64,000 nucleotides of DNA from positions 1 through 64,000 of the forward strand of contig JACKNF010000008.1 in the NCBI GenBank assembly GCA_024234995.1, in the 5' to 3' direction. Below the pieces are notes generated by a model. The model was not told where the DNA came from, searched no databases, and saw only the letters and a list, made by a program, of their open reading frames with translations. The translations under genes were made by a program, and so were the position numbers. This DNA comes from Gammaproteobacteria bacterium. Lineage in GTDB: Bacteria; Pseudomonadota; Gammaproteobacteria; Competibacterales; Competibacteraceae. The number at the start of each line of letters is the position of its first letter. The stretch's first letter is position 1. Shown here one piece after another: positions 33,030 to 42,555 of the stretch.

Positions 33030-34303
33030 AGCCGCCCGTCCGCTGCACCCACCGGCAGCAAGTATTTCACATCAAATAACACGGCTCCCGGTTTGCCCAG
33101 CGCCCGAATGCCTCCGGTGCCCAATTCGCGAAACTGCCGGTGGGCCACGGCCAGGATTATCGCGTCGTAATGTCCGGTTTGCGGTTGGCGGACTAGCTCA
33201 ACACCGTATTCATGCCGTGCTTCATCGGCATTAACCCAGGGATCGTAAACATCTACTTGGGCATTGTAGTCGCGTAATTCATGGACAATATCCACTACAC
33301 GGGTGTTGCGCAAATCCGGGCAGTTTTCCTTGAAGGTTAATCCCATGACCAGCACTTTAGCGTCCATGACCGGAATGCGCCGCTGGTTCATCAACTTGAC
33401 CACACGCTGCACGACATAAGCGCCCATGCCATCGTTAATGCGGCGTCCAGCCAGGATCATTTCCGGGTGATAGCCGATTTCCTGGGCTTTGTGGGTCAGG
33501 TAGTAGGGATCGACACCAATGCAATGGCCGCCCACCAGTCCTGGGCGAAACGGCAGAAAGTTCCATTTGCTACCGGCAGCCAGCAACACTTCCTCGGTAT
33601 CGATGCCTAGCCGGTTGAATAGCAGCGCCAGCTCATTAATCAAGGCGATATTGACATCGCGCTGGGTGTTTTCGATGACCTTAGCCGCTTCCGCAACCCG
33701 GATGCTGGATGCTGGGTGGGTGCCAGCAGTAATAATGGACCGGTACAGCGCATCCACAAATTCTGCTGCGGAAGGTGTCGAGCCAGCGGTAATCTTGCGG
33801 ATGGTTGTCAGCCGATGTTCCTTATCACCAGGATTAATGCGTTCCGGGCTGTAACCAGCGAAGAAATCGGTATTGAAATGCAGCCCTGATTCCCGCTCCA
33901 GAATCGGTACGCAAACTTCTTCGGTGGCCCCTGGATAGACGGTCGATTCATAGATCGTTACATCGCCGGGTTTTAGCAACCGGCCGACTGTCGTGCTGGC
34001 GCCGATCAGCGGAGTAAAATCAGGACGTCTATACTCATCCACAGGGGTGGGAACCGTAATGATGTACACATTGCAGTTCGCCAGATCTTCTGGGTTATCG
34101 GTATAGTGTAGTTGATGCGCCTGACGCAATTCCTCGGAAGTCACTTCCAGTGTGTTGTCGGTTCCCGACTGCAACTCGCGAATGCGAATCTGATTGATAT
34201 CAAGGCCGAATGTAGGAAAGTGCTGGCCAAATTCGACTGCCAAAGGTAAACCCACGTAACCGAGGCCGATGATCCCGATACGAGTAGTGGCGAGGTCAAA
34301 CAT
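33026..34303 (-). CDS. Nucleotide sugar dehydrogenase (TviB/WbpA type)
   Basis: A UDP-sugar 6-dehydrogenase of about 425 residues. IGIIGLGYVGLPLA is the NAD site, TVPTPVDEYRRPD and YESTVYPGATEEVC are typical of the VipA/TviB group, and the catalytic Cys is in LVGGHCIGVDPYYLTH. Close relatives oxidise UDP-GlcNAc or UDP-GalNAc, so the product is probably the uronic acid. I chose ATG 34303 because GGAG lies ten bases upstream and the family usually starts there; ATG at 34318 or 34345 would add 5 or 14 residues. It is translationally coupled to the epimerase and divergent from the sugar transferase gene. Confidence 0.92.
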   Translation of the reverse strand: MFDLATTRIGIIGLGYVGLPLAVEFGQHFPTFGLDINQIRIRELQSGTDNTLEVTSEELRQAHQLHYTDNPEDLANCNVYIITVPTPVDEYRRPDFTPLIGASTTVGRLLKPGDVTIYESTVYPGATEEVCVPILERESGLHFNTDFFAGYSPERINPGDKEHRLTTIRKITAGSTPSAAEFVDALYRSIITAGTHPASSIRVAEAAKVIENTQRDVNIALINELALLFNRLGIDTEEVLLAAGSKWNFLPFRPGLVGGHCIGVDPYYLTHKAQEIGYHPEMILAGRRINDGMGAYVVQRVVKLMNQRRIPVMDAKVLVMGLTFKENCPDLRNTRVVDIVHELRDYNAQVDVYDPWVNADEARHEYGVELVRQPQTGHYDAIILAVAHRQFRELGTGGIRALGKPGAVLFDVKYLLPVGAADGRL

Positions 34304-34448
34304 CGATCCATGCTCCATGTGCAATGAGGGTTTTAAAGATGGCAACTATTATAGGAGAGGAAACGCCCGCAGGACGTGTCTTGTAGCTCCGTAGCGTGGA
34401 AAATACGCATTTCGATCAATTTCTAATCACTGTTAAACCAATCACTCT

Positions 34449-35849
34449 ATGGTCCGTCTGTTCAGACATTATGTTTCTCAAGCGTTCGGGACACTGCTGG
34501 TAGCCGAGATGCTTTTTCTTTTCTGGTCGATCTATTTTGGCCGGTCCTTGCGCATGATGGTGCTGGCTGATCAGAGCACCATGCCGCAATTGAGCGAGAT
34601 TGCACCAAGCGCCTTGGTTTTTGTTGGTGTGATGATAGCCATCATGACCGCGATGGGGTTGTATGAACGCAATTTTTGGAGCGGCCGGGGCGATATGCTG
34701 TTGCGGATCGGTGTCAGTTTTCTGGTAGGGCTGTTTGCGATGACACTGGCGTACTATCTGTTTCCTGAATTGTCCTTGGGACGCGGTGAGTTTAGTTTGG
34801 CCTTTGGTATCGCCTTTTTCGGTATCTTGCTGCTGCGCTTCATGTTCTTTGAAGTATCCGATCGTGAAGTACTCAAGCGCCGGGTATTAGTGCTAGGGGT
34901 GGGTCATAACGCCAAATGCATTGAGGAACTGCAGCGTATTGCGAAAACCAGTTTCCTGGTCACGGGTTACGTTCAGCTTCATGAGGATGAACAATTGAAT
35001 GTTCCCGTGAGTAATTTACTGCATGTGCCCGGCCATTTGTTTGATTTGGCCGAAAGTTTGCATGTTGATGAAATTGTGGTAGCGCTGGATGACCAGCGTA
35101 AGGGATTTCCGATCGACCAGGTTTTAGAATGCAAAATCCAAGGATTCCGGATTAGTAGTTTCCTGCACTTCTACGAACGGGAAACCGGCAAGATTCAACT
35201 AGATGCACTGCGGCCAAGCAATTTGATTTTTGCAGATGGATTTCGCCGGGCCTTGATGAAGGAAACCGTGAAACGGCTGTTCGATATTACCGTCAGTTTA
35301 GCTCTACTGGCGTTAGCTTGGCCGCTGATGCTGGGCGCGGCCCTGGCCATCTGGATCGAATCGGGGTTTCGCGGACCAATTTTCTACCGGCAGACCCGGG
35401 TTGGTTTGAATGACGGACTGTTTGAGGTCATCAAGTTCCGTAGCATGCGGACGGATGCTGAGAAGGATGGGATCGCTCGCTGGGCGCAAGCGAACGACAG
35501 CCGGATTACCCGGGTCGGAGCCGTCCTGCGTGATACGCGCATTGATGAGCTGCCGCAGCTGTTTGATGTGCTGCGAGGTGATATGAGCTTTGTAGGGCCG
35601 CGCCCGGAGCGGCCCCAATTTGTCGCCGAGCTATCCAAGAAAATTCCTTTCTATTCCATGCGTCATATGGTCAAGCCTGGTATTACCGGCTGGGCGCAGA
35701 TTTGCTATCCCTATGGCGCTTCTGAGAAAGACGCTCGCGAGAAATTGCAGTACGACATGTACTACATCAAAAATTACAGCTTCTTTTTCGACATCTTGAT
35801 TCTGCTGCAGACGGTACATACCGTGCTGTGGGGTCGCGGTGCGCACTAG
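34449..35849 (+). CDS. PEP-CTERM-associated sugar transferase (EpsB type)
   Basis: A 466-residue membrane glycosyltransferase of the kind placed next to PrsK/PrsR (TIGR03013, EpsB_2). Four or five N-terminal helices are followed by a CoA-binding-like domain and the bacterial sugar transferase domain: IFYRQTRVGLNDGLFEVIKF, DELPQLFDVLRGDMSFVGPRPERP and MVKPGITGWAQI. It should transfer the first sugar phosphate to undecaprenyl phosphate to start exopolysaccharide repeats. The divergent gene pair supplies uronic nucleotide sugars. It is followed 18 bases later by prsK. Confidence 0.93.
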   Translation: MVRLFRHYVSQAFGTLLVAEMLFLFWSIYFGRSLRMMVLADQSTMPQLSEIAPSALVFVGVMIAIMTAMGLYERNFWSGRGDMLLRIGVSFLVGLFAMTLAYYLFPELSLGRGEFSLAFGIAFFGILLLRFMFFEVSDREVLKRRVLVLGVGHNAKCIEELQRIAKTSFLVTGYVQLHEDEQLNVPVSNLLHVPGHLFDLAESLHVDEIVVALDDQRKGFPIDQVLECKIQGFRISSFLHFYERETGKIQLDALRPSNLIFADGFRRALMKETVKRLFDITVSLALLALAWPLMLGAALAIWIESGFRGPIFYRQTRVGLNDGLFEVIKFRSMRTDAEKDGIARWAQANDSRITRVGAVLRDTRIDELPQLFDVLRGDMSFVGPRPERPQFVAELSKKIPFYSMRHMVKPGITGWAQICYPYGASEKDAREKLQYDMYYIKNYSFFFDILILLQTVHTVLWGRGAH

Positions 35850-35867
35850 CCACCAGACGAGGCGTTC

Positions 35868-37994
35868 ATGAGCTTGTTAGGGGTGATTGGCTATGGAGTG
35901 GCTGCAGTTGTTTGGTCGATTCTCTTCCTGCTGCTACTGACTAGTTGGCGCGGCCGCTTACAGGGTGGGCTGCTGGTGAGCGCCGTGCTTGTTACCCTAT
36001 TGTGGGCGCTGCGGGCAGCGTTGTATGCCAGTACCGAAGTAGCGGCGCCAGACTGGCTATATCAGACGCTGGAAATCATTCGTGATGTCGCATGGCTGGG
36101 TTTTCTGGCCGCGTTGCTCGAACCTCTAGTCTGTAAGGTTTGGAGCCATCACTGGAGGTTATGGTTCTGGAGCGTTTTGATAGGTTATGCGACTGCTCTG
36201 TTCGCGGTTGACGTGCAACCCCTGTGGAGTGCGGAATTCAATCTGCCGGTGGATATTGGAATTTTAGGGCATATTGGCCTGGCTATCGCGGGTCTGGTAC
36301 TGATTGAGCAACTATTCCGCAATACGCGACCCCAGCGGCGCTGGGCTACTAAATTCCTGTATCTGGGATTGGGCGTGTTGTTCGTCTATGATTTTTTTCT
36401 GTATGCCGATGCGTTGTTATTCAAGCGGATCGATCCAGTTATTTGGGAGGCGCGTGGACTGGTGAGTGCTATCTCGGCGCCCTTGATCGCTCTTGCGGCA
36501 GCCCGTAACCCGGAATGGTCGATGGAGGTGTTTGTCTCCCGGCGGGTCGTGCTGCATTCTGCGACTATCTTCGGTGCTGGGATCTATTTATTGGCTATGG
36601 CAGGCGCTGGTTATTACATCCAAGCCTACGGGGGCGCCTGGGGCGCAACCTTGCAGTTGGTGTTTCTGACAGGTGCAGGTGTCCTGTTGGCGGCACTCCT
36701 GTTTTCCGGGCAGGTACGTGCTCGGGCTTTAGTTTTGATGAATAAGCATTTTTTCAACTATAAGTATGACTATCGAGAGGAATGGCTAAAGTTTATCGGC
36801 ACTCTCTCCTCTGGAGATCCTAGCGAGCCGCCTCGGGAGCGAGTCATTCGTGCTGTTGCTGAAATTGTTCATAGTACTGGTGGTTCGCTTTGGGTCCGGC
36901 AAGAACGGGGTGGTTTTACTTTGGTTGCCAGCCATAACATGCATGGCGGGAACGAACCGGCAATTCACGTTGAACCCAGCGATTCATCATTGGTGTGTTT
37001 TCTGGAAAAACACCAGTGGGTAATTGAATTAGATGAGTATTGGCGTGAGCCGGATCTGTATAGCGACCTGATCTTGCCGGATTGGTTATGTGAAGCGCGT
37101 CGAATCTGGCTGATCGTACCCTTACTGTTAGGCGAGCATTTACAGGGATTTCTGGTGTTGGCCGAAGCACGCGCTCCACAGCGGATTAACTGGGAGGATC
37201 GCGATCTGCTCAAAACGGCTGGCTGCCAGGTGGCCAGTTATGTGGCCCTATTAGAGACTAGCGATGCCTTGAGCGAAGCGCGGCAATTTGAGGCGTTTCA
37301 CCGGTTATCAGCTTATGTGGTCCATGATCTCAAAAATATCGCCGCTCAGTTGGCGCTGGTTGTTGCTAATGCTGCGCGCCACGGCAAAAACCCAGCGTTT
37401 GTTGAAGACGCTTTCCAGACCGTAGGCAATGCCACTGAGCGGATGAATCGGCTGCTGGCGCAATTGCGCAAGGAACCACCCGCCAATGCTGTGCGGTCGA
37501 TGGCGCTAAAAACAGCAGCGCAGCGGGCCGTTGAGGCGCGTGCCATGCAGTGCCCGGTGCCAGTAGTGCGGATCTTGGCTGATGACGAACCCTGGGTTCA
37601 GGTCGACCCAGAACGGCTGGTGGCAGTCCTGGAGCATTTGATTCAAAACGCTCAGGAGGCAACCGCAGCGCAAGGCAAGATCGAAGTAACTGTTTATTCC
37701 GAGGAACGGATGGCGGTGGCGGTAGTGCGTGATGACGGTTGCGGTATGGACGAGCAATTTATTCGCGAGCGGTTGTTTCGTCCCTTCACGACCACTAAAG
37801 GTAATGCTGGCATGGGCATCGGTGTCTATGAAAGCCGTGAGTTCGCCCGCGCCGCAGGTGGCGAGTTGACGGTTGAGAGTCAACCGGATGAGGGGACTCA
37901 CTTCTTCTTGCGGTTGCCATTGGTTGAAAATCCGGCCGTGATGAGCATTCAAGCGGAGACCCATGAATGGAAGAATCCAGCCGAAAGCTATTAG
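35868..37994 (+). CDS. prsK: PEP-CTERM system histidine kinase PrsK
   Basis: A 708-residue sensor kinase. The first about 280 residues form eight or nine membrane helices, then a GAF-like domain lies at about 300-460. The dimerisation helix has the phosphorylated His in VVHDLKN near residue 485. The catalytic domain has HLIQNAQEA (N box), RDDGCGMDE and TTKGNAGMGIGVY. PrsK phosphorylates PrsR to control PEP-CTERM and exopolysaccharide genes with sigma-54. The signal sensed by the membrane part is not known. Its last 28 bases overlap prsR, so the pair is translationally coupled. Confidence 0.95.
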   Translation: MSLLGVIGYGVAAVVWSILFLLLLTSWRGRLQGGLLVSAVLVTLLWALRAALYASTEVAAPDWLYQTLEIIRDVAWLGFLAALLEPLVCKVWSHHWRLWFWSVLIGYATALFAVDVQPLWSAEFNLPVDIGILGHIGLAIAGLVLIEQLFRNTRPQRRWATKFLYLGLGVLFVYDFFLYADALLFKRIDPVIWEARGLVSAISAPLIALAAARNPEWSMEVFVSRRVVLHSATIFGAGIYLLAMAGAGYYIQAYGGAWGATLQLVFLTGAGVLLAALLFSGQVRARALVLMNKHFFNYKYDYREEWLKFIGTLSSGDPSEPPRERVIRAVAEIVHSTGGSLWVRQERGGFTLVASHNMHGGNEPAIHVEPSDSSLVCFLEKHQWVIELDEYWREPDLYSDLILPDWLCEARRIWLIVPLLLGEHLQGFLVLAEARAPQRINWEDRDLLKTAGCQVASYVALLETSDALSEARQFEAFHRLSAYVVHDLKNIAAQLALVVANAARHGKNPAFVEDAFQTVGNATERMNRLLAQLRKEPPANAVRSMALKTAAQRAVEARAMQCPVPVVRILADDEPWVQVDPERLVAVLEHLIQNAQEATAAQGKIEVTVYSEERMAVAVVRDDGCGMDEQFIRERLFRPFTTTKGNAGMGIGVYESREFARAAGGELTVESQPDEGTHFFLRLPLVENPAVMSIQAETHEWKNPAESY

Positions 37995-39337
37995 TTATTG
38001 AAGACGATTCCGGTTTGCGCAGCCAGTTGCGCTGGTGTTTTGACGGTTATGAAGTGTTCATGGCCGAGGATCGCGAGACGGGTTTGGCGCAGGTGCGGCG
38101 GTACACTCCGTCTATTGTGCTGTTAGATCTGGGGCTGCCGCCGGACCCGGCTAATGCTTCGGAGGGATTGAAGGCGCTTGAGCAGATCCGGTTTTTAGCG
38201 CCGGAAACTAAAGTAATCGTGGTTACCGGTAATGACGAGCGCAAAAATGCACTACAGGCGATTGCAATGGGTGCCTATGATTTTTACCAGAAACCAGTCG
38301 ATGCTGATGTGCTCCGGTTATTGGTGGACCGCGCCTATAATTTGTATGTGTTAGAGCAAGAAAACCGGGAATTATTGGCCCGCCAAGCGGCCACGCCGTT
38401 ACGGGGCGTGATTGCCGGTAGCCCGGAAATGCTCAAAGTCTGCCGGAAGATTCAGAAAATTGCGCCGACTAACGCGAATGTGCTGCTATTGGGGGAAAGT
38501 GGCACTGGTAAAGAAGTGCTAACGCGGGCTCTACATGAATTGAGTCCCCGATCTCAAGGTGCGTTTGTTGCCATTAATTGTGCGGCAATTCCAGATACGC
38601 TGTTGGAAAGCGAATTATTCGGCCATGAAAAGGGTTCCTTTACCGGTGCCATTAAGCAGAGCCGAGGCAAGATCGAGTATGCAGACGGCGGGACGCTGAT
38701 GCTTGATGAAGTGGGAGATTTACCGTTGCCGTTGCAAGCCAAGCTGCTGCGGTTTCTGCAGGAGCGGGTGATCGAGAGAGTTGGCGGCCGCGAGATAATC
38801 CCGGTCGATGTGCGGGTGGTGTGTGCGACCCACCGTGATCTTTCGGCCTTGATCAGCGAAGGTCATTTCCGTGAAGATCTCTACTACCGGATCAGCGAAA
38901 TCACCGTGCAGATTCCTCCATTATGTGAACGGGAGGGAGATGTATTACTGATCGCCCATGCCCTGTTAGGTGCGCTTGGACAATCGCTAGGTAAGACCCG
39001 GCCTAGTTTCAGCCCCGATGCGGTGCGAGCGTTGGAGAAGCATCGGTGGCCGGGCAATATCCGGGAGTTAGAAAATCGGCTCAAACGGGCGTTAATCATG
39101 AGCGAATCTGGACAAGTGACCGCTCACGATCTAGAGCTGGATGCGGCGGATGATGAAGAAACGATCGTTGTTGAGCCTCCGCCTGATCTGCGCCAAGCGC
39201 GCGAGCAAGCTGAGCGGCACGCGATTCAGCAAGCGCTTGATTATACTGGCGGTAATCTTTCCCATGCAGCTGAGTTACTGGGTATTACCCGTCCGACCCT
39301 GTACACTCTGTTGAACAAGCATGGTCTTAAAGCCTGA
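37967..39337 (+). CDS. prsR: PEP-CTERM response regulator PrsR (sigma-54 activator)
   Basis: A 456-residue enhancer-binding protein. The receiver domain has the phospho-acceptor Asp near residue 54 in IVLLDLGLP. The AAA+ domain has GESGTGKE (Walker A), the sigma-54 contact loop as GSFTGA, LDEVGDLP (Walker B) and an RWPGNIRELEN second part. The Fis-type helix-turn-helix at the end is HAAELLGITRPTLYTLLNKHG. It should bind boxes upstream of sigma-54 promoters such as the one at 10362. The 17-bp motif repeated in this window is a good candidate for its site. Confidence 0.95.
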   Translation: MEESSRKLLVIEDDSGLRSQLRWCFDGYEVFMAEDRETGLAQVRRYTPSIVLLDLGLPPDPANASEGLKALEQIRFLAPETKVIVVTGNDERKNALQAIAMGAYDFYQKPVDADVLRLLVDRAYNLYVLEQENRELLARQAATPLRGVIAGSPEMLKVCRKIQKIAPTNANVLLLGESGTGKEVLTRALHELSPRSQGAFVAINCAAIPDTLLESELFGHEKGSFTGAIKQSRGKIEYADGGTLMLDEVGDLPLPLQAKLLRFLQERVIERVGGREIIPVDVRVVCATHRDLSALISEGHFREDLYYRISEITVQIPPLCEREGDVLLIAHALLGALGQSLGKTRPSFSPDAVRALEKHRWPGNIRELENRLKRALIMSESGQVTAHDLELDAADDEETIVVEPPPDLRQAREQAERHAIQQALDYTGGNLSHAAELLGITRPTLYTLLNKHGLKA

Positions 39338-39403
39338 TATCAAGGTTTCCAGGATTTTTTAGGATATGAGGTTACTAACTAAAGATTCCAGCTTGACTTT
39401 AAC

Positions 39404-39432
39404 TTGACATCGGTAAATAGCCCGCCTATAGT
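39404..39432 (+). promoter_or_regulatory. Near-consensus sigma-70 promoter of the str operon
   Basis: TTGACA (39404-39409), a 17-base spacer and TATAGT (39427-39432). The -35 box is perfect and the -10 differs at one position from TATAAT. It stands about 88 bases before rpsL and fits a highly expressed ribosomal operon. Confidence 0.85.
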
Positions 39433-39519
39433 TCCGCCTCTTTGCAGACCCGGATTCCAAGTCAGCGCAGGCCCGCTGCCGGGTTGACTGAATTTATAAG
39501 CTTGATTTGGAGTAAGGGA

Positions 39520-39894
39520 ATGGCCACTATCAATCAGTTGGTAAGCAATCCGCGTCTCAGAAAGAAAGCTAAGAGTAATGTCCCAGCGCTCGAGAGTTGT
39601 CCTCAGAAGCGTGGTGTCTGTACCCGTGTCTATACCACAACCCCCAAAAAGCCGAATTCCGCGCTTCGTAAAGTGGCACGTGTACGTCTGACGAATGGCC
39701 AGGAAGTGACCAGCTATATTGGCGGTGAGGGCCATAACCTGCAAGAGCACTCAGTCGTGCTGATTCGTGGCGGGCGTGTTAAAGATCTGCCTGGGGTACG
39801 TTATCACATCGTGCGCGGCAGTCTGGACACTTCGGGTGTGACCAAGCGCCGTCAGGCGCGTTCCAAGTACGGCGCCAAACGGCCCAAGTCCTGA
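39520..39894 (+). CDS. rpsL: 30S ribosomal protein S12
   Basis: The 124-residue S12 at the decoding centre. The conserved loops TTPKKPNSALRKVARVRL and GGRVKDLPGVRYHIVRG are complete; the Lys in the first loop is the site of common streptomycin resistance changes and is unchanged here. ATG 39520 follows GGAGTAAGGG and matches the normal start MATINQLV; an upstream in-frame extension overlaps the leader. First gene of the str cluster, 31 bases before rpsG. Confidence 0.98.
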   Translation: MATINQLVSNPRLRKKAKSNVPALESCPQKRGVCTRVYTTTPKKPNSALRKVARVRLTNGQEVTSYIGGEGHNLQEHSVVLIRGGRVKDLPGVRYHIVRGSLDTSGVTKRRQARSKYGAKRPKS

Positions 39895-39925
39895 GTTTTG
39901 CGAGCTTATTGAAGTTGAGGCGGTT

Positions 39926-40396
39926 ATGCCGAGAAGAAGAGAAGTCCCCAAGCGCATCATCCTCCCGGATCCCAAGCATGGGAGTGAAATGCTGGCCAAA
40001 TTTATGAACATGGTCATGGAGCGCGGCAAGAAGTCCGTGGCCGAAAAGATTGTTTATGGCGCGCTCGATGTCATGGCTGAGAAAGGCAAGGACAATCCTG
40101 TGGGTCTGCTTGAACAAGCACTGGATAATGTTCGTCCAGTGGTTGAGGTTAAATCCCGCCGGGTTGGTGGTGCGACCTACCAGGTGCCGGTAGAGGTGCG
40201 TGCGGTGCGGCGAAATACCTTGGCGATGCGTTGGGTTATCGATGCCTCCCGCAAACGCAGTGAAAAATCCATGGCTCGCCGCTTGGCCGGTGAGTTAATG
40301 GATGCTGCTGAGAGCCGCGGTGCCGCAGTTAAGAAGCGGGAGGATGTACACCGTATGGCGGAAGCGAATAAAGCTTTTGCCCATTATCGCTGGTAA
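39926..40396 (+). CDS. rpsG: 30S ribosomal protein S7
   Basis: The 156-residue primary 16S rRNA 3'-domain binder that starts assembly of the small-subunit head. MPRRREVPKR and KSRRVGGATYQVPVEVR are characteristic. S7 is the translational repressor of the str operon in E. coli, acting between rpsL and rpsG; the gap here is 31 bases, much shorter than in E. coli. Confidence 0.98.
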   Translation: MPRRREVPKRIILPDPKHGSEMLAKFMNMVMERGKKSVAEKIVYGALDVMAEKGKDNPVGLLEQALDNVRPVVEVKSRRVGGATYQVPVEVRAVRRNTLAMRWVIDASRKRSEKSMARRLAGELMDAAESRGAAVKKREDVHRMAEANKAFAHYRW

Positions 40397-40413
40397 GTCA
40401 CGAGGATTGAGTT

Positions 40414-42513
40414 GTGGCCCGCAAAACTCCCATCGAGCGCTATCGTAACCTTGGCGTCATGGCCCATATTGATGCCGGCAAGACGACCGTGACCGAGCGT
40501 ATTCTGTTCTACACAGGTGTCTCCCACAAACTAGGTGAGGTGCACGATGGCGCCGCTACCATGGACTGGATGGTGCAGGAGCAGGAGCGTGGTATCACCA
40601 TCACCTCCGCAGCGACCACTTGTTTCTGGCATGGCATGGCTGGCCAGTTTGAAGAGCATCGCGTTAATATCATCGATACGCCTGGCCACGTTGATTTTAC
40701 CATTGAAGTCGAGCGCTCGCTGCGAGTGTTAGACGGTGCCTGTGCCGTTTTCTGCGCAGTGGGTGGAGTGGAACCGCAATCCGAAACTGTTTGGCGGCAG
40801 GCTAATAAGTACGGAGTGCCGCGGTTAGCGTTCGTCAATAAAATGGACCGTGCTGGCGCTGATTTCCTGCGGGTAGTGCAGCAGCTCCAGGATCGCCTAG
40901 GTGCCTATCCAGTGCCACTTCAATTCCCGATCGGTGCCGAAGATAAGTTCAAAGGTGTGGTCGATCTGGTCAAGATGCAGGCCATCTGGTGGGATGAAGA
41001 CAGCCTCGGCATGAAATTCGAGTACGGTGACATTCCTGCTGAGTTGCAGGCCGACTGTGAGGCTTGGCGCGAGAAGATGGTCGAGGCTGCCGCCGAATCG
41101 TCTGATGAATTGATGGAAAAATATCTGGAAGGCGAACCGCTGAGCGAAGACGAAATCCATGCCGGGTTGCGTGTCCGGACCATCAAGGGTGAGATCGTGC
41201 CTGCCTTGTGCGGTTCGGCCTTCAAGAATAAGGGCGTGCAGGCGATGTTGGACGCAGCAGTGCGTTACTTGCCATCGCCGATCGATAAGCCACCGGTTAA
41301 GGGTGTGCTGGATGACGCTGCTGAAAGCGAAGGTGAACGGCAAGCTGACGATGCTGCTCCATTTGCAGCTCTGGCTTTCAAGATTGCCACTGATCCTTTT
41401 GTTGGTACCTTGACCTTCATTCGCTGCTACTCCGGCATGGTCAGCTCCGGTGACTCGGTTTACAACCCGGTCAAAGGCCGGCGTGAACGCATTGGCCGTC
41501 TAGTGCAGATGCATGCTAACAGCCGTGAAGAGATCAAAGAAATTCGCGCTGGTGACATCGCCGCTTGTGTTGGCCTGAAGGACGTGACGACCGGTGATAC
41601 TTTGTGCAGCGCCGACGAAGTAATCACTCTGGAGCGGATGGAGTTTCCCGAACCCGTGATCGCGGTGGCAGTCGAGCCTAAGACTAAAGCAGACCAGGAA
41701 AAGATGGGTATTGCCTTGAGCAAGCTAGCACAGGAAGATCCTTCGTTCCGGGTTCACACCGATCCCGAGTCGGGACAGACTATCATTTCCGGCATGGGTG
41801 AATTGCACTTGGAGATCATCGTTGACCGCCTCAGACGCGAGTTTAAGGTGGACGCTAACGTCGGTAAGCCACGCGTCGCCTATCGCGAAACTATCCGTAA
41901 GACGGTGGAGCAGGAAGGTAAGTTCGTGCGCCAATCGGGTGGACGCGGCCAGTACGGCCATGTCTGGCTGCGGCTGGAGCCGCAGGAACCTGGAGCGGGT
42001 TATGAATTCGTCAATGCCATTGTCGGTGGTGTGGTTCCGCGTGAATACGTCCCAGCAGTTGACAAGGGTGTGCAGGAGCAGATGGAGAAGGGCGTATTGG
42101 CTGGCTATCCCGTAGTGGATGTCAAGGTCACCATTTTCGATGGTTCCTACCATGAAGTGGATTCCAACGAAATGGCCTTCAAGATCGCTGGTTCTATGGG
42201 TTTCAAAGATGGGGCGCTCAAGGCTGGTGCCACGTTGCTGGAGCCGATCATGAAGGTTGAAGTCGTCACTCCCGAGGATTACATGGGTGATGTGATGGGT
42301 GATCTCAACCGCCGGCGTGGTATGTTGCAGGGTATGGATGATTCGCCGTCGGGCAAGGTTATCCGTGCTGAGGTACCTTTGGCCGAAATGTTCGGCTATG
42401 CCACAGACCTGCGTTCAGCTACTCAGGGTCGCGCGACCTATTCCATGGAATTTGCTAAATATAACGAAGCCCCCGCTAACATTGCGGAGGCAATTATCAA
42501 GAAGGCATCCTGA
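40414..42513 (+). CDS. fusA: Elongation factor G
   Basis: The 699-residue translocase GTPase. G1 is AHIDAGKTT, G3 is DTPGHVDFT and G4 is NKMD. Domain IV loop (around SGGRGQYGHVWLRLEP) is complete and the protein ends EAIIKKAS. It starts with GTG, 17 bases after rpsG. There is one insertion of about 20 acidic residues (DDAAESEGERQADDA) in domain II compared with E. coli-like forms, also common in relatives. Confidence 0.98.
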   Translation: MARKTPIERYRNLGVMAHIDAGKTTVTERILFYTGVSHKLGEVHDGAATMDWMVQEQERGITITSAATTCFWHGMAGQFEEHRVNIIDTPGHVDFTIEVERSLRVLDGACAVFCAVGGVEPQSETVWRQANKYGVPRLAFVNKMDRAGADFLRVVQQLQDRLGAYPVPLQFPIGAEDKFKGVVDLVKMQAIWWDEDSLGMKFEYGDIPAELQADCEAWREKMVEAAAESSDELMEKYLEGEPLSEDEIHAGLRVRTIKGEIVPALCGSAFKNKGVQAMLDAAVRYLPSPIDKPPVKGVLDDAAESEGERQADDAAPFAALAFKIATDPFVGTLTFIRCYSGMVSSGDSVYNPVKGRRERIGRLVQMHANSREEIKEIRAGDIAACVGLKDVTTGDTLCSADEVITLERMEFPEPVIAVAVEPKTKADQEKMGIALSKLAQEDPSFRVHTDPESGQTIISGMGELHLEIIVDRLRREFKVDANVGKPRVAYRETIRKTVEQEGKFVRQSGGRGQYGHVWLRLEPQEPGAGYEFVNAIVGGVVPREYVPAVDKGVQEQMEKGVLAGYPVVDVKVTIFDGSYHEVDSNEMAFKIAGSMGFKDGALKAGATLLEPIMKVEVVTPEDYMGDVMGDLNRRRGMLQGMDDSPSGKVIRAEVPLAEMFGYATDLRSATQGRATYSMEFAKYNEAPANIAEAIIKKAS

Positions 42514-42555
42514 AGCGGTTGCTGAAGAGATTGAATCGGATGGAGTAACAGTACG

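Noticed and set aside
40414..42513. Possible frameshift in fusA around the acidic insertion
   Set aside because: The frame is continuous and the insertion is a plausible variable loop.
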